The notes: a model not told the origin generated them from the sequence alone. Shown: positions 47,516-56,652, numbered from the stretch's first letter. The stretch is DNA of 64,000 nt from CAVUOA01 sp963742955 (GCA_963742955.1 CAVUOA010000008.1:496001-560000), one strand, 5' to 3'. Numbers and translations: made by a program.

Positions 47516-49162
47516 ATGAAAACATTAAATCTCTCAATTTTAATTCTTATGATGCTGGTAATTTCGAACGTGAATGCTCAGCAGGTAACCCAGCAGTGGG
47601 CAAAGGTTTTTGATTTCAACGGGCAGAACAACAGGGATGACGCGGTAAATGACGTTATTGCTGATGAAAGCGGAAATGTTTATGCGGCCGGCTACACATA
47701 CGGCTCGGCAAATCCGAACGGAACAATACTTACGCTAAAATACAATTCCGGGGGAACACTTGTTTGGTCACGCGCTTACTCCGATACAAATCTTTACTCC
47801 GCCAATGCAAATGCTATTGCTCTCGATAATTCAGGCAACATTTATGTTACCGGATGGAGAAGCCTTCAGAACCATTACAGAGATATTGTCATTCTTAAAT
47901 ACAATTCAGCGGGAACACTCCTCTGGAGACAATCCTACAACGGTATAGGAAACAATGATGATGAAGCTCTGGTGATGAAGGTCGATAATAATTTTGTATA
48001 CTTAGGCGGATACATTTTCAACCAGTACGGAAATCAGGATTATGCCGCTCTGAAATACACACTTGACGGTTCCTTTGTATGGGTAAAAACATACGGGAAT
48101 CTTTTTAACCCCGATATAGTACGGGGTATTGCTGTTGACATGTCCGGAAATGTGTATGTAACCGGAGAAAGTTACAGTCAAACCACGCAATACGATTATG
48201 CAACAATAAAATATCTGCCCGATGGTACACAGTCATGGGTTTCTACTTACGATTATGACAATTCCTGGGACCAGGCAAAAGCACTAGAAGTAGACGGTCA
48301 GGGTAATGTTTACGTGACCGGTTACAGCAACAACCAGTCAAGCGGTGATTACGCAACAATTAAATACAATACTTACGGTCAGGTACAATGGTCAAAACGC
48401 TATGAAGGACCTGACGGCGGCGAGGACGGAGCAAACTCCATAGCAATAGATAATTACGGTAATGTTTTTGTAACCGGTTTCAGCTACAGCAATGCCGGAG
48501 GACCGGACTATCTAACTATAAAATATAACGAACAAGGAAACGTATCATGGACTAAACGCTACAACGGCAACGGCAGCAGCTTCGGTGATATAGCCCAAAA
48601 AGTGATGCTTGATACTGCCGGTGATGTTTATGTAACCGGCTACGCATACTACGGCACGGGAAGATATCATGACTTCACAACAATAAAGTATGATAATGCA
48701 AGCGGTACTCAGGACTGGCTTATGAGCTATGATTACAACGGGTTATATGATTATACTTATGCGCTTTATGTTGACAGAAGCGGGAGTGTTTATGCCGCAG
48801 GCTCTGTTATGTTTACCGCTAACAACACAAATGCTGCAGTAGTAAAATATTCACAGCCGATGATTACAAACATAAATAACAATAATAATCTGACAGCAAA
48901 GGAATTTTCACTTGAGCAGAATTTCCCGAACCCTTTTAATCCTTCAACAACCATAAAGTTCAATATTCCCAAGGAGGGGAACGTAAAAATATCGGTCTAT
49001 GATATTTCAGGCAAACTGGTTTCAACATTAGTAAATGAATTTAAAAATGCAGGCAGTTATGAATTGAAGTTCGACGGATCGAATCTCTCAAGCGGGGTAT
49101 ATTTTTATAAGATGGAGACTAACGGGTATTCAGATATTAAGAGAATGATGCTGGTGAAGTAA
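47516..49162 (+). CDS. Secreted SBBP beta-propeller protein with T9SS sorting tail
   Basis: A 548-residue protein. A signal peptide (1-21, ending SNVNA) is followed by about eight SBBP-type repeats with the pattern GNVYVTGYS, DYATIKYN and W...Y. A type IX secretion sorting domain lies at about 465-548 (NFPNPFNPSTTIKF, then YDISGKLV, GVYFYK and MMLVK). It should be exported to the cell surface. The gene has a GGAAAAATAAA leader and a strong terminator and is transcribed alone against its neighbours. Confidence 0.88.
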   Translation: MKTLNLSILILMMLVISNVNAQQVTQQWAKVFDFNGQNNRDDAVNDVIADESGNVYAAGYTYGSANPNGTILTLKYNSGGTLVWSRAYSDTNLYSANANAIALDNSGNIYVTGWRSLQNHYRDIVILKYNSAGTLLWRQSYNGIGNNDDEALVMKVDNNFVYLGGYIFNQYGNQDYAALKYTLDGSFVWVKTYGNLFNPDIVRGIAVDMSGNVYVTGESYSQTTQYDYATIKYLPDGTQSWVSTYDYDNSWDQAKALEVDGQGNVYVTGYSNNQSSGDYATIKYNTYGQVQWSKRYEGPDGGEDGANSIAIDNYGNVFVTGFSYSNAGGPDYLTIKYNEQGNVSWTKRYNGNGSSFGDIAQKVMLDTAGDVYVTGYAYYGTGRYHDFTTIKYDNASGTQDWLMSYDYNGLYDYTYALYVDRSGSVYAAGSVMFTANNTNAAVVKYSQPMITNINNNNNLTAKEFSLEQNFPNPFNPSTTIKFNIPKEGNVKISVYDISGKLVSTLVNEFKNAGSYELKFDGSNLSSGVYFYKMETNGYSDIKRMMLVK

Positions 49163-49181
49163 CTTTCCTTTCATTTAAAGT

Positions 49182-49208
49182 AAAGCGGGTAAATTATTCC
49201 CGCTTTTT
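49182..49208. terminator. Strong terminator between convergent genes
   Basis: AAAGCGGG (49182-49189) and CCCGCTTT (49199-49206) form a perfect 8-bp stem around TAAATTATT, followed by a T run. It ends the SBBP gene and lies 24 bases before the stop of the ACMSD gene on the other strand, so it can serve both. Confidence 0.9.
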
Positions 49209-49231
49209 TTATTGGTATTGGTTGAAATTTT

Positions 49232-50242
49232 TTATGCTTTTTCTTTTATAGTAATTCCTAAAAACTCGGCTGCGTTTTTCCAGAGGAGTTTTTCTTTTAT
49301 TACATCGTTTAGTTCCTGCATCGATTCAATCAATTTCCCCGGGATTTCTTCACCGAGAGGAAAGGGATAATCAGAGCCAAGGACTACTTTATCTTCTCCG
49401 ATTAAATGAATTAAATATTCCAGAGCCAGCTCATCATGCACAAGCGAATCAAGGTAAAACCTGCCGAGATATTCACGGGGATGAACGGTGTTTGATACTG
49501 CTACAAGGTCAGGTCTAACATCGAACCCATGCTCAATTCTGCCGAATGTAAAAGGGAATGAGCCTCCGCCGTGAGCAAAACACACACGGAGGTTTTTCAG
49601 TTTTTCAAACACTCCGCCGAAAATCATTGAACAAATTGCGAGCGAAGTTTCAGCAGGCATACCAACCAGCCACGGGAGCCAGTATTTTGCCATTCGGTCT
49701 TTGCCGAGCATGTCCCATGGATGGACAAAAACACAGGCGTCAAGCTCTTCGGCAGCCTGCAATATTTCAAACACTCCGGGGTCATCAAGGTTTTTGCCTT
49801 GAATGTGCGTTCCGATTTCAATGCCGACAAGTCCAAGTTCTTTCACACAGCGTTCAAGCTCTTTAACAGCATGTTTCGCCGACTGCATCGGGAGCGTTCC
49901 GAGCCCGATAAAGCGTTCGGAATAATTATTCACAACTCCTGCAATGTGGTCATTCAGGTATTTTGATAAATCAAGTGTATGTTCGGGATTTGCCCAGTAA
50001 CTAAACATAACAGGCACAGTGGAAAGCACCTGAATATCTACATCATGTTTATCACATTCGTTTATTCTAACACCTGCATCCCAGCTGTTATCATGTATTT
50101 CACGGAAGACCTCATTATCAATCATCATTTTGGCACAGCACGGCTTATGGTGATTTATTGTTATAAATCCCCTTGTTTTATATTTCTCATTCAAATCCGG
50201 CCAGTTTTCCGGAAGGATGTGGGTATGAATATCTATTTTCAT
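49232..50242 (-). CDS. 2-amino-3-carboxymuconate-6-semialdehyde decarboxylase (ACMSD)
   Basis: A 336-residue amidohydrolase-fold zinc enzyme that decarboxylates ACMS, the product of 3-HAO, and so diverts flux from quinolinate/NAD to catabolism. Metal ligands His6, His8, His174 and His224 and catalytic Asp291 (GSDYPFPLGE) are all present at the same residue numbers as I recall for the human enzyme. Long stretches (VQVLSTVPVMFSYWA-like and AKYWLPWLVGMPAET) are also shared. The gene is separated from 3-HAO only by an IVS-type cassette. Confidence 0.94.
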   Translation of the reverse strand: MKIDIHTHILPENWPDLNEKYKTRGFITINHHKPCCAKMMIDNEVFREIHDNSWDAGVRINECDKHDVDIQVLSTVPVMFSYWANPEHTLDLSKYLNDHIAGVVNNYSERFIGLGTLPMQSAKHAVKELERCVKELGLVGIEIGTHIQGKNLDDPGVFEILQAAEELDACVFVHPWDMLGKDRMAKYWLPWLVGMPAETSLAICSMIFGGVFEKLKNLRVCFAHGGGSFPFTFGRIEHGFDVRPDLVAVSNTVHPREYLGRFYLDSLVHDELALEYLIHLIGEDKVVLGSDYPFPLGEEIPGKLIESMQELNDVIKEKLLWKNAAEFLGITIKEKA

Positions 50243-50273
50243 GTTTACTGCAGGCTAAAATCCTCTGTAATCC

Positions 50274-50791
50274 AATTATGAATTACAAATTACTAATTAC
50301 GAATTAATTGAAAATGAAAAAGGAAATAATATAATTTCCTAATCATCAGGATTTTTAGTTTTAGTTGTAATTTGAATTTTGGCAATAATTTTTAATATCT
50401 CTTCACAGTCATTAAGCAATGAATTGAACATTTTAGCATTGATATAATCAGTATCATGAAGCAGCCTGAGACGAAAACGGGTTTCACGAGCTTCTTTGTA
50501 TGCAATAGATAGTTTTGAAAGAAAATCTTTTCTTGACTGTCCGCCAATTGCTTCTTCAACGTTGGAACCAATCGATATACCGCTTCTTAGAATCTGTTTA
50601 GATAACTCATATTCTTTGTATTGTTTTACCAAATACTGGTATAGTTTTATTATTCTGACAGCAAAATCATAACTTTTTAGTAAAATTACATTCTCTTTCA
50701 TAATTCTTATTTTTTAAAAATTAATTATTCAGGTCCCTTAATATTTTAAAATCAGCAATTCGTAATTAGAAATTCGTAATTTGTAATTGAA
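50274..50791. mobile_element. IVS-type cassette: four-helix-bundle gene between AT-rich inverted repeats
   Basis: The left arm (about 50274-50311, GAATTACAAATTACTAATTA then CGAATTAATTGA) is an imperfect inverted copy of the right arm (about 50753-50791), which reads TCAATTACAAATTACGAATT then TCTAATTACGAATT on the other strand. They enclose the four-helix-bundle gene at 50339-50701. The cassette lies between 3-HAO and ACMSD, which otherwise would adjoin. Its mobility is inferred from structure and position; no transposase is present. Confidence 0.6.
50339..50701 (-). CDS. Four-helix-bundle protein (23S rRNA intervening-sequence type, TIGR02436-like)
   Basis: The 120-residue protein has the family signature RSGISIGSNVEEA at 40-52, QSRKDFLSKLSIAYKEARET at 55-74, and a basic C-terminal tail. 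Proteins of this type were first found in intervening sequences of 23S rRNA genes and also occur as free-standing small genes. Their molecular role is unsettled. Here it lies within inverted repeats in a metabolic operon, not in rRNA. Confidence 0.9.
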   Translation of the reverse strand: MKENVILLKSYDFAVRIIKLYQYLVKQYKEYELSKQILRSGISIGSNVEEAIGGQSRKDFLSKLSIAYKEARETRFRLRLLHDTDYINAKMFNSLLNDCEEILKIIAKIQITTKTKNPDD

Positions 50792-50792
50792 T

Positions 50793-51299
50793 CTATGGTT
50801 TATTCATGATTGTTCCGCATTTTTTGCATGTTCTGTGCTCTTCGCTGTTCCAAAAACGCTCGAAAATCGGTGGTAGCTGGTTGACTATGTCTTCCATTTG
50901 CAGGTATTCTTCATAAATTTTATTTCCGCAGTTTTCGCAGTACCACTGGAACCCGTCCAGCTCGCCTTTGTTTCTCTTACGCTCGATTACAAGCCCTATT
51001 GTGTTTGCAGGACGCTGGGGTGAATGCGGCACCTGAACGGGCAGGTAGAACATTTCTCCCTCTTTGATGTGAATATCTTTGGGTTTGCCTTCATCGATTA
51101 TTTTGACTGTTATATCGCCTTCAACCTGGTAAAAGAATTCGGGACCTTCTTCGTAGTGATAGTCTTTTCTTGAATTCGGACCGCCGACAACCATAACGAT
51201 AAAATCGCCGTCAACCATACATTTGTTGCCTACGGGTGGTTTAAGCAGGCTGCGGTTTTCTTCAATCCATTTTTTGAAATTAAACGGAGGTGTTACCAT
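50793..51299 (-). CDS. nbaC: 3-hydroxyanthranilate 3,4-dioxygenase
   Basis: A 168-residue cupin that opens the ring of 3-hydroxyanthranilate to ACMS. Iron ligands His48 and Glu54 (YHYEEGPEFFYQ) and His92 (VPHSPQRP) are present. The C-terminal rubredoxin-like iron site has Cys121/Cys124 (CENC) and Cys158/Cys161 (CKKC), typical of the bacterial and not the vertebrate form. The substrate comes from kynureninase at 40.3-41.6 kb and the product goes to ACMSD. Symbol by analogy with bacterial naming. Confidence 0.94.
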   Translation of the reverse strand: MVTPPFNFKKWIEENRSLLKPPVGNKCMVDGDFIVMVVGGPNSRKDYHYEEGPEFFYQVEGDITVKIIDEGKPKDIHIKEGEMFYLPVQVPHSPQRPANTIGLVIERKRNKGELDGFQWYCENCGNKIYEEYLQMEDIVNQLPPIFERFWNSEEHRTCKKCGTIMNKP

Positions 51300-51367
51300 T
51301 TTATTAATTCTCCTTTGATATTATTTAATAAAATTTTATCTGAAGCTGTTGAGCTGGATTTTTCGGC

Positions 51368-51748
51368 TTAAATATTTTCATAAAAAGCCAGGAGGTTGCC
51401 GTTGCAGTCTTTTATCCAGAACTCCTTTGTATTATACCAGGTCTCGTTAAGCTCTCTTACTATATCGGCTTTATCTTTAACTTTGTTATAATAGTCTTTC
51501 ACCCCGTCCATTTCAAAATAAAGGATTGAGCTGTTCACAAGCGGCTTGTTTACAAATTCGGGAGCATATTTATACAATATTTCGCTTGCTCCTACCATAA
51601 CCTGAACATTTTTATTTTTCAAAATCGCAAAATTATTTTCATCATTTTCGGTTTGAACATAAATAGGCTCAAACCCGAGAACGTTTTTGTAAAAGTTTAT
51701 ATTATCAGTTACGCTGTTTACAAAAAGGTGCGGGACAATTTGGTTCAT
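51368..51748 (-). CDS. VOC/glyoxalase-fold protein
   Basis: The protein has 126 residues. PHLFVNSVTDNINFYKNVLG at 5-24 is the start of a vicinal-oxygen-chelate domain, and KEFWIKDCNGNLLAFYE is the usual C-terminal motif with the metal-binding Glu near 124. The first metal position (usually His) at HLFVN is present. The substrate is unknown. It precedes 3-HAO on the same strand by about 68 bases and could be part of the same transcript. Confidence 0.82.
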   Translation of the reverse strand: MNQIVPHLFVNSVTDNINFYKNVLGFEPIYVQTENDENNFAILKNKNVQVMVGASEILYKYAPEFVNKPLVNSSILYFEMDGVKDYYNKVKDKADIVRELNETWYNTKEFWIKDCNGNLLAFYENI

Positions 51749-51770
51749 ACAATATATATTAATTCAAAAA

Positions 51771-52322
51771 TTATTCTTCAATTTTTTCGGTTTCCGGCAG
51801 CATATCAAAGAAGTGCCAGACACTGCAGTAATAGTCACCAGGTCCGAAATATGTTTTGGAAACACGGGTTATATTACCGTCTTTATCTTTATGGAATACC
51901 GAAGCTCCCGGCCAGTAATCCCCTTTTTCGGTCTTATAGCCCATATCGCTGATGAAAGTCGATTCACTTCCCGAGAACATGGGGAATTTCCATCCGCGGC
52001 TGTCTGCAAACTCACGCTGAACTTCAGGGGCATCAGGTGATACAAGCGCAAATCCGGCGCGTTTCTGAATATAATTATAAATTCCGTTAAATCCATCAGC
52101 CCACATTGTGCAGTATGAACAGCTTTTGCCCATGTTATGAACAAGCACTAAATCATCTTTTCCGTCAAATAATTCGGAAAGCTTCACTTCCTGTGCATCC
52201 CTGTTCTTAAAAACGTAATCCTGCACTTCCATCTTAGCCATTTTACTCAACAGCTTTAACATTTTTTTCCTGTTTTTAGTTATCACCGATTCAAGCTCCT
52301 GAAGCTTTCTTTCGCGCTTCAT
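51771..52322 (-). CDS. DUF899-family thioredoxin-like protein
   Basis: The protein has 183 residues with LVLVHNMGKSCSYCTMWADG carrying a CxxC-like site at about 67-70, and KDGNITRVSKTYFGPG, a DUF899 signature. The usual second half (SVWHFFDMLP) is present. ATG 52322 has no ribosome site. ATG 52360, preceded by AAGGATTT, would start MGKKDKSKKDKSH in another frame, so a one-base indel in the A runs between them may hide a longer N-terminus. It is likely a redox-related protein; the function is not known. Confidence 0.78.
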   Translation of the reverse strand: MKRERKLQELESVITKNRKKMLKLLSKMAKMEVQDYVFKNRDAQEVKLSELFDGKDDLVLVHNMGKSCSYCTMWADGFNGIYNYIQKRAGFALVSPDAPEVQREFADSRGWKFPMFSGSESTFISDMGYKTEKGDYWPGASVFHKDKDGNITRVSKTYFGPGDYYCSVWHFFDMLPETEKIEE

Positions 52323-52470
52323 GTGATTTATCTTTTTTTGATTTGTCTTTTTTGCCCATGATTTTAAATCCTTTAGTTAAAAATTTATAATGAGAATAAA
52401 GCTGCCGGTATTTCCGCAGCTTAATTTGTTAATTGTTTATTTAAGGATGATTAAGAGGAGATATTATAAA

Positions 52471-52513
52471 AATAAGTTATTGATTAATCCATACCAATAG
52501 ACAATAACTTATT
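52471..52513. terminator. Perfect 12-bp AT-rich hairpin
   Basis: AATAAGTTATTG at 52471-52482 and CAATAACTTATT at 52502-52513 are perfect inverted copies 19 bases apart. They lie 43 bases past the stop of the minus-strand membrane gene at 52556 and before the DUF899 gene. The stem is AT-only apart from two pairs, so it may be a weak terminator or a regulator-binding site. Confidence 0.5.
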
Positions 52514-52555
52514 GTTAAATTTTTACTTGTAGTGTTAAGAAGAGAACATTTATGC

Positions 52556-52777
52556 CTATTTCCCGCATGTTTTTGAGGCAATCCAGCCTGTTATCATGAT
52601 AAACAACGTTCCGTAAGGGAAAAAATGTATTAGCGTATCGCTTACGGAATGTGAGTTCCTCTCAGCGCCGATAAAAAACTGTATACATAACAATATTGTT
52701 ATTATTGTTATAAACCATCCGATTACCGAAACGGGATAGTAAACCCAGCCGATTGGCTTGAACCAAGTTCGTTTCAT
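52556..52777 (-). CDS. Small two-helix membrane protein
   Basis: A 73-residue protein with helices at about 12-33 (VYYPVSVIGWFITIITILLC) and 50-68, a basic start (MKRTWFKPIG) and a short tail. It overlaps the upstream DUF4153/4173-like gene by 4 bases, so it is translated together with it. No family is recognised. A role with the larger membrane protein is likely from coupling. Confidence 0.6.
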   Translation of the reverse strand: MKRTWFKPIGWVYYPVSVIGWFITIITILLCIQFFIGAERNSHSVSDTLIHFFPYGTLFIMITGWIASKTCGK

Positions 52778-54349
52778 TCAATAGTCCTCCGGAATGATTG
52801 CTCTGTAAAATATTGTTTTGTTTTCCAATCGGTGTAATTCCATGAAAGCCATGTGTACGAATTTTGTTTATCAATAAAAATCTGTTTTCTTGCTTCGAGT
52901 TCTTTTACACCGTTATTCAAATACCTCCTAAAGCCATCCCGGAACATAAAATCATAATCAAGAATATCTTTGTGTTCATCAAGCACGGGAAGCGCATCGT
53001 CTGAAAGAGTGAACAAGTACGAAACATCAATCTGGCTCTTATCGGGATTCTGCAGATTGAAGCGCGCAATATTTCCATCCCAGTTAACGGAACCCATCAG
53101 AAGTAAAACCGCAAACGCTGCCCAACTGTTGATTTTCACAAGCCAGAAAGCGGTTTTCTTTTCATAAATTTTAATGAACATGGTTACAAGTCCAATAAAC
53201 GTGAGTAATAGGAAAATCATAACGCCGATTCTTTTGTAAGATAGCGCATAGTAGTATTCTATGTAATAATAATTTCTTAAGAATAATGATATTCCCATAA
53301 CTGCGTTTTGCACAATCCATAAGTAAGCGCCGTATTTAAGTATTTTGTTTTTTGAATAGAAATTCAGATTTCCCCTGAAGAAATAAAGCAATATTGCCAT
53401 TGAAAGCACAATGCTGAATATGAGATAATAAGTGCCTTCATGGACAAAGTATGCAAGGTTATCAACACGTGATGAATCAAAACCTAACCAGACAAAATTA
53501 ATATCAATAATGTTGAGAATCAGAATTAACAGGTTAACCATTATAATAAGAATAATGCCAATCCTGTTTTCGGTAACAAGCGATGTCATTCTGAAAGGAA
53601 AAATTCTTTTTGCCATCTTACCGAAATCATATCTTTCATCCTTACGGCTGATGAGCTTTTTAAACTTATCGCGCAGCAGATTATTTAAAAAACTCTGGTC
53701 AAGATTCAGAAACATTCTTATTTTACGGTTAAACAATACTCCCGTTATTAAAAACAACCCAAGAAAAATGAACATAAATCTTTCAGGGGGATAGTCTAAT
53801 CAGCAGATTATTTAAAAACTGCTTTATCGAATCCCAGAACGAATTGGAATAATCATTAAAAATGGGATTTGAATACGCATAAATTCCGTAAAAAACTGAA
53901 AATACTATAACAGGAAGAACAACCAGCTTACCTATTTTCAGCACACCCGCAAAGAACCTGTATTTATTTTTTGCCAGCCTCATTTCTTCAAGAACGTTAT
54001 ACGGGAAAATAATCTGGCTGCCCGCAGATGTAAGCAGTGCGCTTATAATTGTTCTCAGCTTCGGCTGGTGAATGAATCCCGCAAGCACAAAAAATGATGA
54101 TATACATGCAAAAATGCTGAAGACCGAGTTATTATAGAGCACCATTGCTCCCGAAAACAATACCGGGATTATTAAGAACAGCACATTTTTATTTTTAATT
54201 GAATCTGGATTCACCAAAAAAGCTGATATTGAAAGCAATATTATGAATAATAAGAGATTAATACCCGGTTTTTCGTGCCAGAAGCTGAAATTATAAATTA
54301 GTGTAAGAGAAATCAGCAAAGCGAATATTTTATTTTTTTGTGTTAGCAT
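52774..54349 (-). CDS. DUF4153/DUF4173-like multi-spanning membrane protein, frameshifted
   Basis: Two frames (54349-53783 and 53775-52774) join to about 524 residues if one C is removed from the C5 run on the minus strand at 53786-53790, giving LSPERFMFIFLGLFL. 1576 bases is 525 codons plus one. It has about ten membrane helices followed by a soluble C-terminal part (LFTLSDDALPVL, then WLSWNYTDW). The YYYIEYYYALSYKRIGV segment with LRNYY is typical of this family. It follows the regulator gene by one base. Function unknown. Confidence 0.75.
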
Positions 54350-54350
54350 G

Positions 54351-54650
54351 TTAATAAGTTTTTTTAATCAGCTGTTCAAGAGCATCTATATGTTCTGCAA
54401 AAGCTTTTTTACCTGCTTCTGTAACAGAATAAGAAGTATTCGGCTTCTTGCCGATAAATTTTTTATTTACTTTTATGTATTTATTTTTTTCAAGGGCGGT
54501 TAAGTGACTGGCAAGATTGCCGTCGGTAAGCTCAAGCATTTCTTTCAGGTTATTGAAATCAATTTTATCGTTAACCATAAGAATTGACATCACGCCCAGC
54601 CTGATGCGGCTTTCAAACAGCTTGTTTATATTTACTATAATTTCTTTCAT
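54351..54650 (-). CDS. Winged-helix transcriptional regulator
   Basis: A 99-residue protein with the helix-turn-helix segment FNNLKEMLELTDGNLASHLT at 32-51, followed by the wing (KKFIGKKPNTSYSVTEAGKKAF). This is the HTH_27/ArsR-like fold often paired with membrane proteins of this kind. It overlaps the upstream membrane gene by 4 bases and is followed by the DUF4153/4173-like gene, so it probably autoregulates this operon. No ligand-binding domain is present. Confidence 0.85.
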   Translation of the reverse strand: MKEIIVNINKLFESRIRLGVMSILMVNDKIDFNNLKEMLELTDGNLASHLTALEKNKYIKVNKKFIGKKPNTSYSVTEAGKKAFAEHIDALEQLIKKTY

Positions 54651-55270
54651 CTCTCGTATTTAAGGTACATCGTAACACCGTAAACAATATTCATAACTCC
54701 AAACCCCGCAGCCCAGAACCATAACCCGAATGGATATAATAATGCCGCTGCGAGTCCAAGCACAATTTCCGTTATGCCGAGATACTTTATTTCATTCAGT
54801 GTGTATTTGCTTGCATTAAGCAGCGCTAGTCCGTAAAATAAGAGCATGGATGAAGCGAGCAGATTATAGAGTCCGTGGTAAATTAAAATCAGGCAGAACA
54901 ATCCGCCCGCAACAAGGGGGATAAATAAATTCACAACTACCCGTTTGGCGGAGCTGTTCCATACCGGCAAGCCTTTCTTTTTTGCTTTGCGCGATGTGAA
55001 AAATATGGTTGACATAAACGTAAGCACAAGAACTATTCCTGCCGTAAGAATAAGTGAGTATATCATGTCATCCGTCACAGAGTAAGTAAGAGAGTTTCTC
55101 TCTGCTTGCATAACCGATTCAATTTTGAAATATACATAGGCTGAAGCAAGCAAGCCGATAATTCCCGCGCTTACTCCTGAAAGCCCGCTGAGCGAAATAA
55201 AGGTTGATGACTTTTCCATTAATGACCTTATTTCAGCCAAGTTGTTGAGATGCTCCTGATTTTTATCCAT
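54647..55270 (-). CDS. Integral membrane protein of unknown function
   Basis: A 207-residue protein with about six helices. It begins with a soluble stretch (MDKNQEHLNNLAEIRSLMEK), and its first helix follows SGLSGVSAGIIGLLASAYVY. It is the first gene of a regulator/membrane operon that runs to 52556. Such triplets of membrane protein, small winged-helix repressor and larger membrane protein are common in Bacteroidota, but their function is not described to my knowledge. Confidence 0.7.
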   Translation of the reverse strand: MDKNQEHLNNLAEIRSLMEKSSTFISLSGLSGVSAGIIGLLASAYVYFKIESVMQAERNSLTYSVTDDMIYSLILTAGIVLVLTFMSTIFFTSRKAKKKGLPVWNSSAKRVVVNLFIPLVAGGLFCLILIYHGLYNLLASSMLLFYGLALLNASKYTLNEIKYLGITEIVLGLAAALLYPFGLWFWAAGFGVMNIVYGVTMYLKYER

Positions 55271-55421
55271 AACGGTTTAATTTTTGTTAGAAAGTACTTT
55301 GTATTACAAAGTTAAAATATAAAAACTGTAAAGTCAAGTGCAGAGTTTACCGAAAATAATAAATGGGTATTAATAAATGGTTTTTACAGCTTATTGCCGG
55401 AAATATAGCTGAAGTAAGAAC

Positions 55422-56423
55422 TTAGGTTGTTTTAAGTTTGCTGATTAACTCTTTTTCACGCTCGGGCTTCATTCCGTATTTGCCTTCAGGCCAGCCGAGT
55501 GAGCTGTAGTATGCAATTGATTTTTCAACCGATTCGGTAAAAGTACATAGCGGTGTTTTGAAGTCCTCAAGCAGTCTTGTATTATCAAGCGCCAAATCAA
55601 ACCCGCTCGTCCAGACCGGGAGGTCCATCCATTCGGTTACGTGATTATCGCGGAGAAACTCAAGCGGGGCATAAATGTATTTTGGAGTTGTTTTAATTAT
55701 ACTTGATGCAATTTCCGGAATCTCTTTTATTTCAACTGCCTGATGTGTAACGGCGTTATAAACTTTCCTGTGATTTTGAATATCGAACGCTTCGAAAATT
55801 ATTTTTGCAAAATCTTCTGAGAAAGTATTTGTTGATTTCGATTTACCTTCTTCGGGTATTAGTATTTCATCAATCATTTTAGCCCTGTAAAGCCAGTAAT
55901 AGAATCTGTCCGTAGGGTCATACTTTCCGTATATTAAACCCGGGCGGAAAATTATAGTATCAAGCCAGTCTTTAGAGAGCAGTATCCTTTCCATTTCAGC
56001 TTTTTTATTTCCATAGGCAGCCAAAATATCTTTAGTCACACGCTGCTCTTCGCTGCAATCAAGAATTTTAGTTGATTCTTCTATAGGGGTTTTTAATTCA
56101 TCAGGATTTTCCAATCCGTAAACGCTTGCTGTCGAAACGAAAATATATCTTCCGGCTTTACCTTTTAGGAGATTTAGAACAAGCTCGATATTATCCGGCT
56201 GCATCCCGGAGAAATCTACAACAACATCCCATGAACCTGAAGAGATTTGTTTAATCCCGTCTGATTCCCTATCGCCATAGAAATGTTTTGCTTCTGGAAA
56301 AATTCCGGGATTTCTTTTACCCCTGTTAAACAGGGTAACATCATAATTGGAACTGATGAGTTTTTCGGTAAGAAGTCTTCCTACAAAACCGGTTCCGCCG
56401 AGTATTAAAATTTTATTCTTCAA
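55422..56423 (-). CDS. NAD-dependent epimerase/dehydratase family protein (extended SDR)
   Basis: A 333-residue protein with the cofactor motif GGTGFVGRLLTEKL at 9-22, FVSTASVYG for the active Ser, and a YGNKKAEME segment where the YxxxK motif is expected (AYGNKKAE has Y and K). FRPGLIYGKYDPTDRFYYWL is typical of nucleotide-sugar epimerase-like SDRs. The substrate is unknown. It overlaps the DUF2007-like gene by 11 bases. Confidence 0.82.
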   Translation of the reverse strand: MKNKILILGGTGFVGRLLTEKLISSNYDVTLFNRGKRNPGIFPEAKHFYGDRESDGIKQISSGSWDVVVDFSGMQPDNIELVLNLLKGKAGRYIFVSTASVYGLENPDELKTPIEESTKILDCSEEQRVTKDILAAYGNKKAEMERILLSKDWLDTIIFRPGLIYGKYDPTDRFYYWLYRAKMIDEILIPEEGKSKSTNTFSEDFAKIIFEAFDIQNHRKVYNAVTHQAVEIKEIPEIASSIIKTTPKYIYAPLEFLRDNHVTEWMDLPVWTSGFDLALDNTRLLEDFKTPLCTFTESVEKSIAYYSSLGWPEGKYGMKPEREKELISKLKTT

Positions 56424-56652
56424 AGTTTATCTCTTCGAGGTCCGCCAGTAAATTTTTTGCTTCAAATGAATTAGATTGATTAACTTGAATTTCAAGGGGC
56501 GGACTTGAGAGACCGGCTTCTTTGTTGTGACCGTCCGGTTTTATAAAATATTTTATGTTTGCCTCATCAAGCAGTGATGCGGCAACAGATATTATTGCAG
56601 AATTATTAGAAGCAAGAATTGTGACAAATTCCCCGTCTTTTTTAAAAGCCAT
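56413..56652 (-). CDS. DUF2007-like putative signal-transducing protein
   Basis: The 79-residue protein has VTILASNNSAIISVAASLLD and the NIKYFI segment, followed by SSPPLEIQVNQSNSFEAKNL, which is the alpha-beta ferredoxin-like layout of DUF2007. It overlaps the epimerase gene by 11 bases, so they are co-translated. Function is unknown for the family. Confidence 0.75.
   Translation of the reverse strand: MAFKKDGEFVTILASNNSAIISVAASLLDEANIKYFIKPDGHNKEAGLSSPPLEIQVNQSNSFEAKNLLADLEEINFEE

Noticed and set aside
50339..50701. Four-helix-bundle gene as evidence of a nearby 23S rRNA gene
   Set aside because: No rRNA sequence is seen on either side. The neighbours are metabolic genes.
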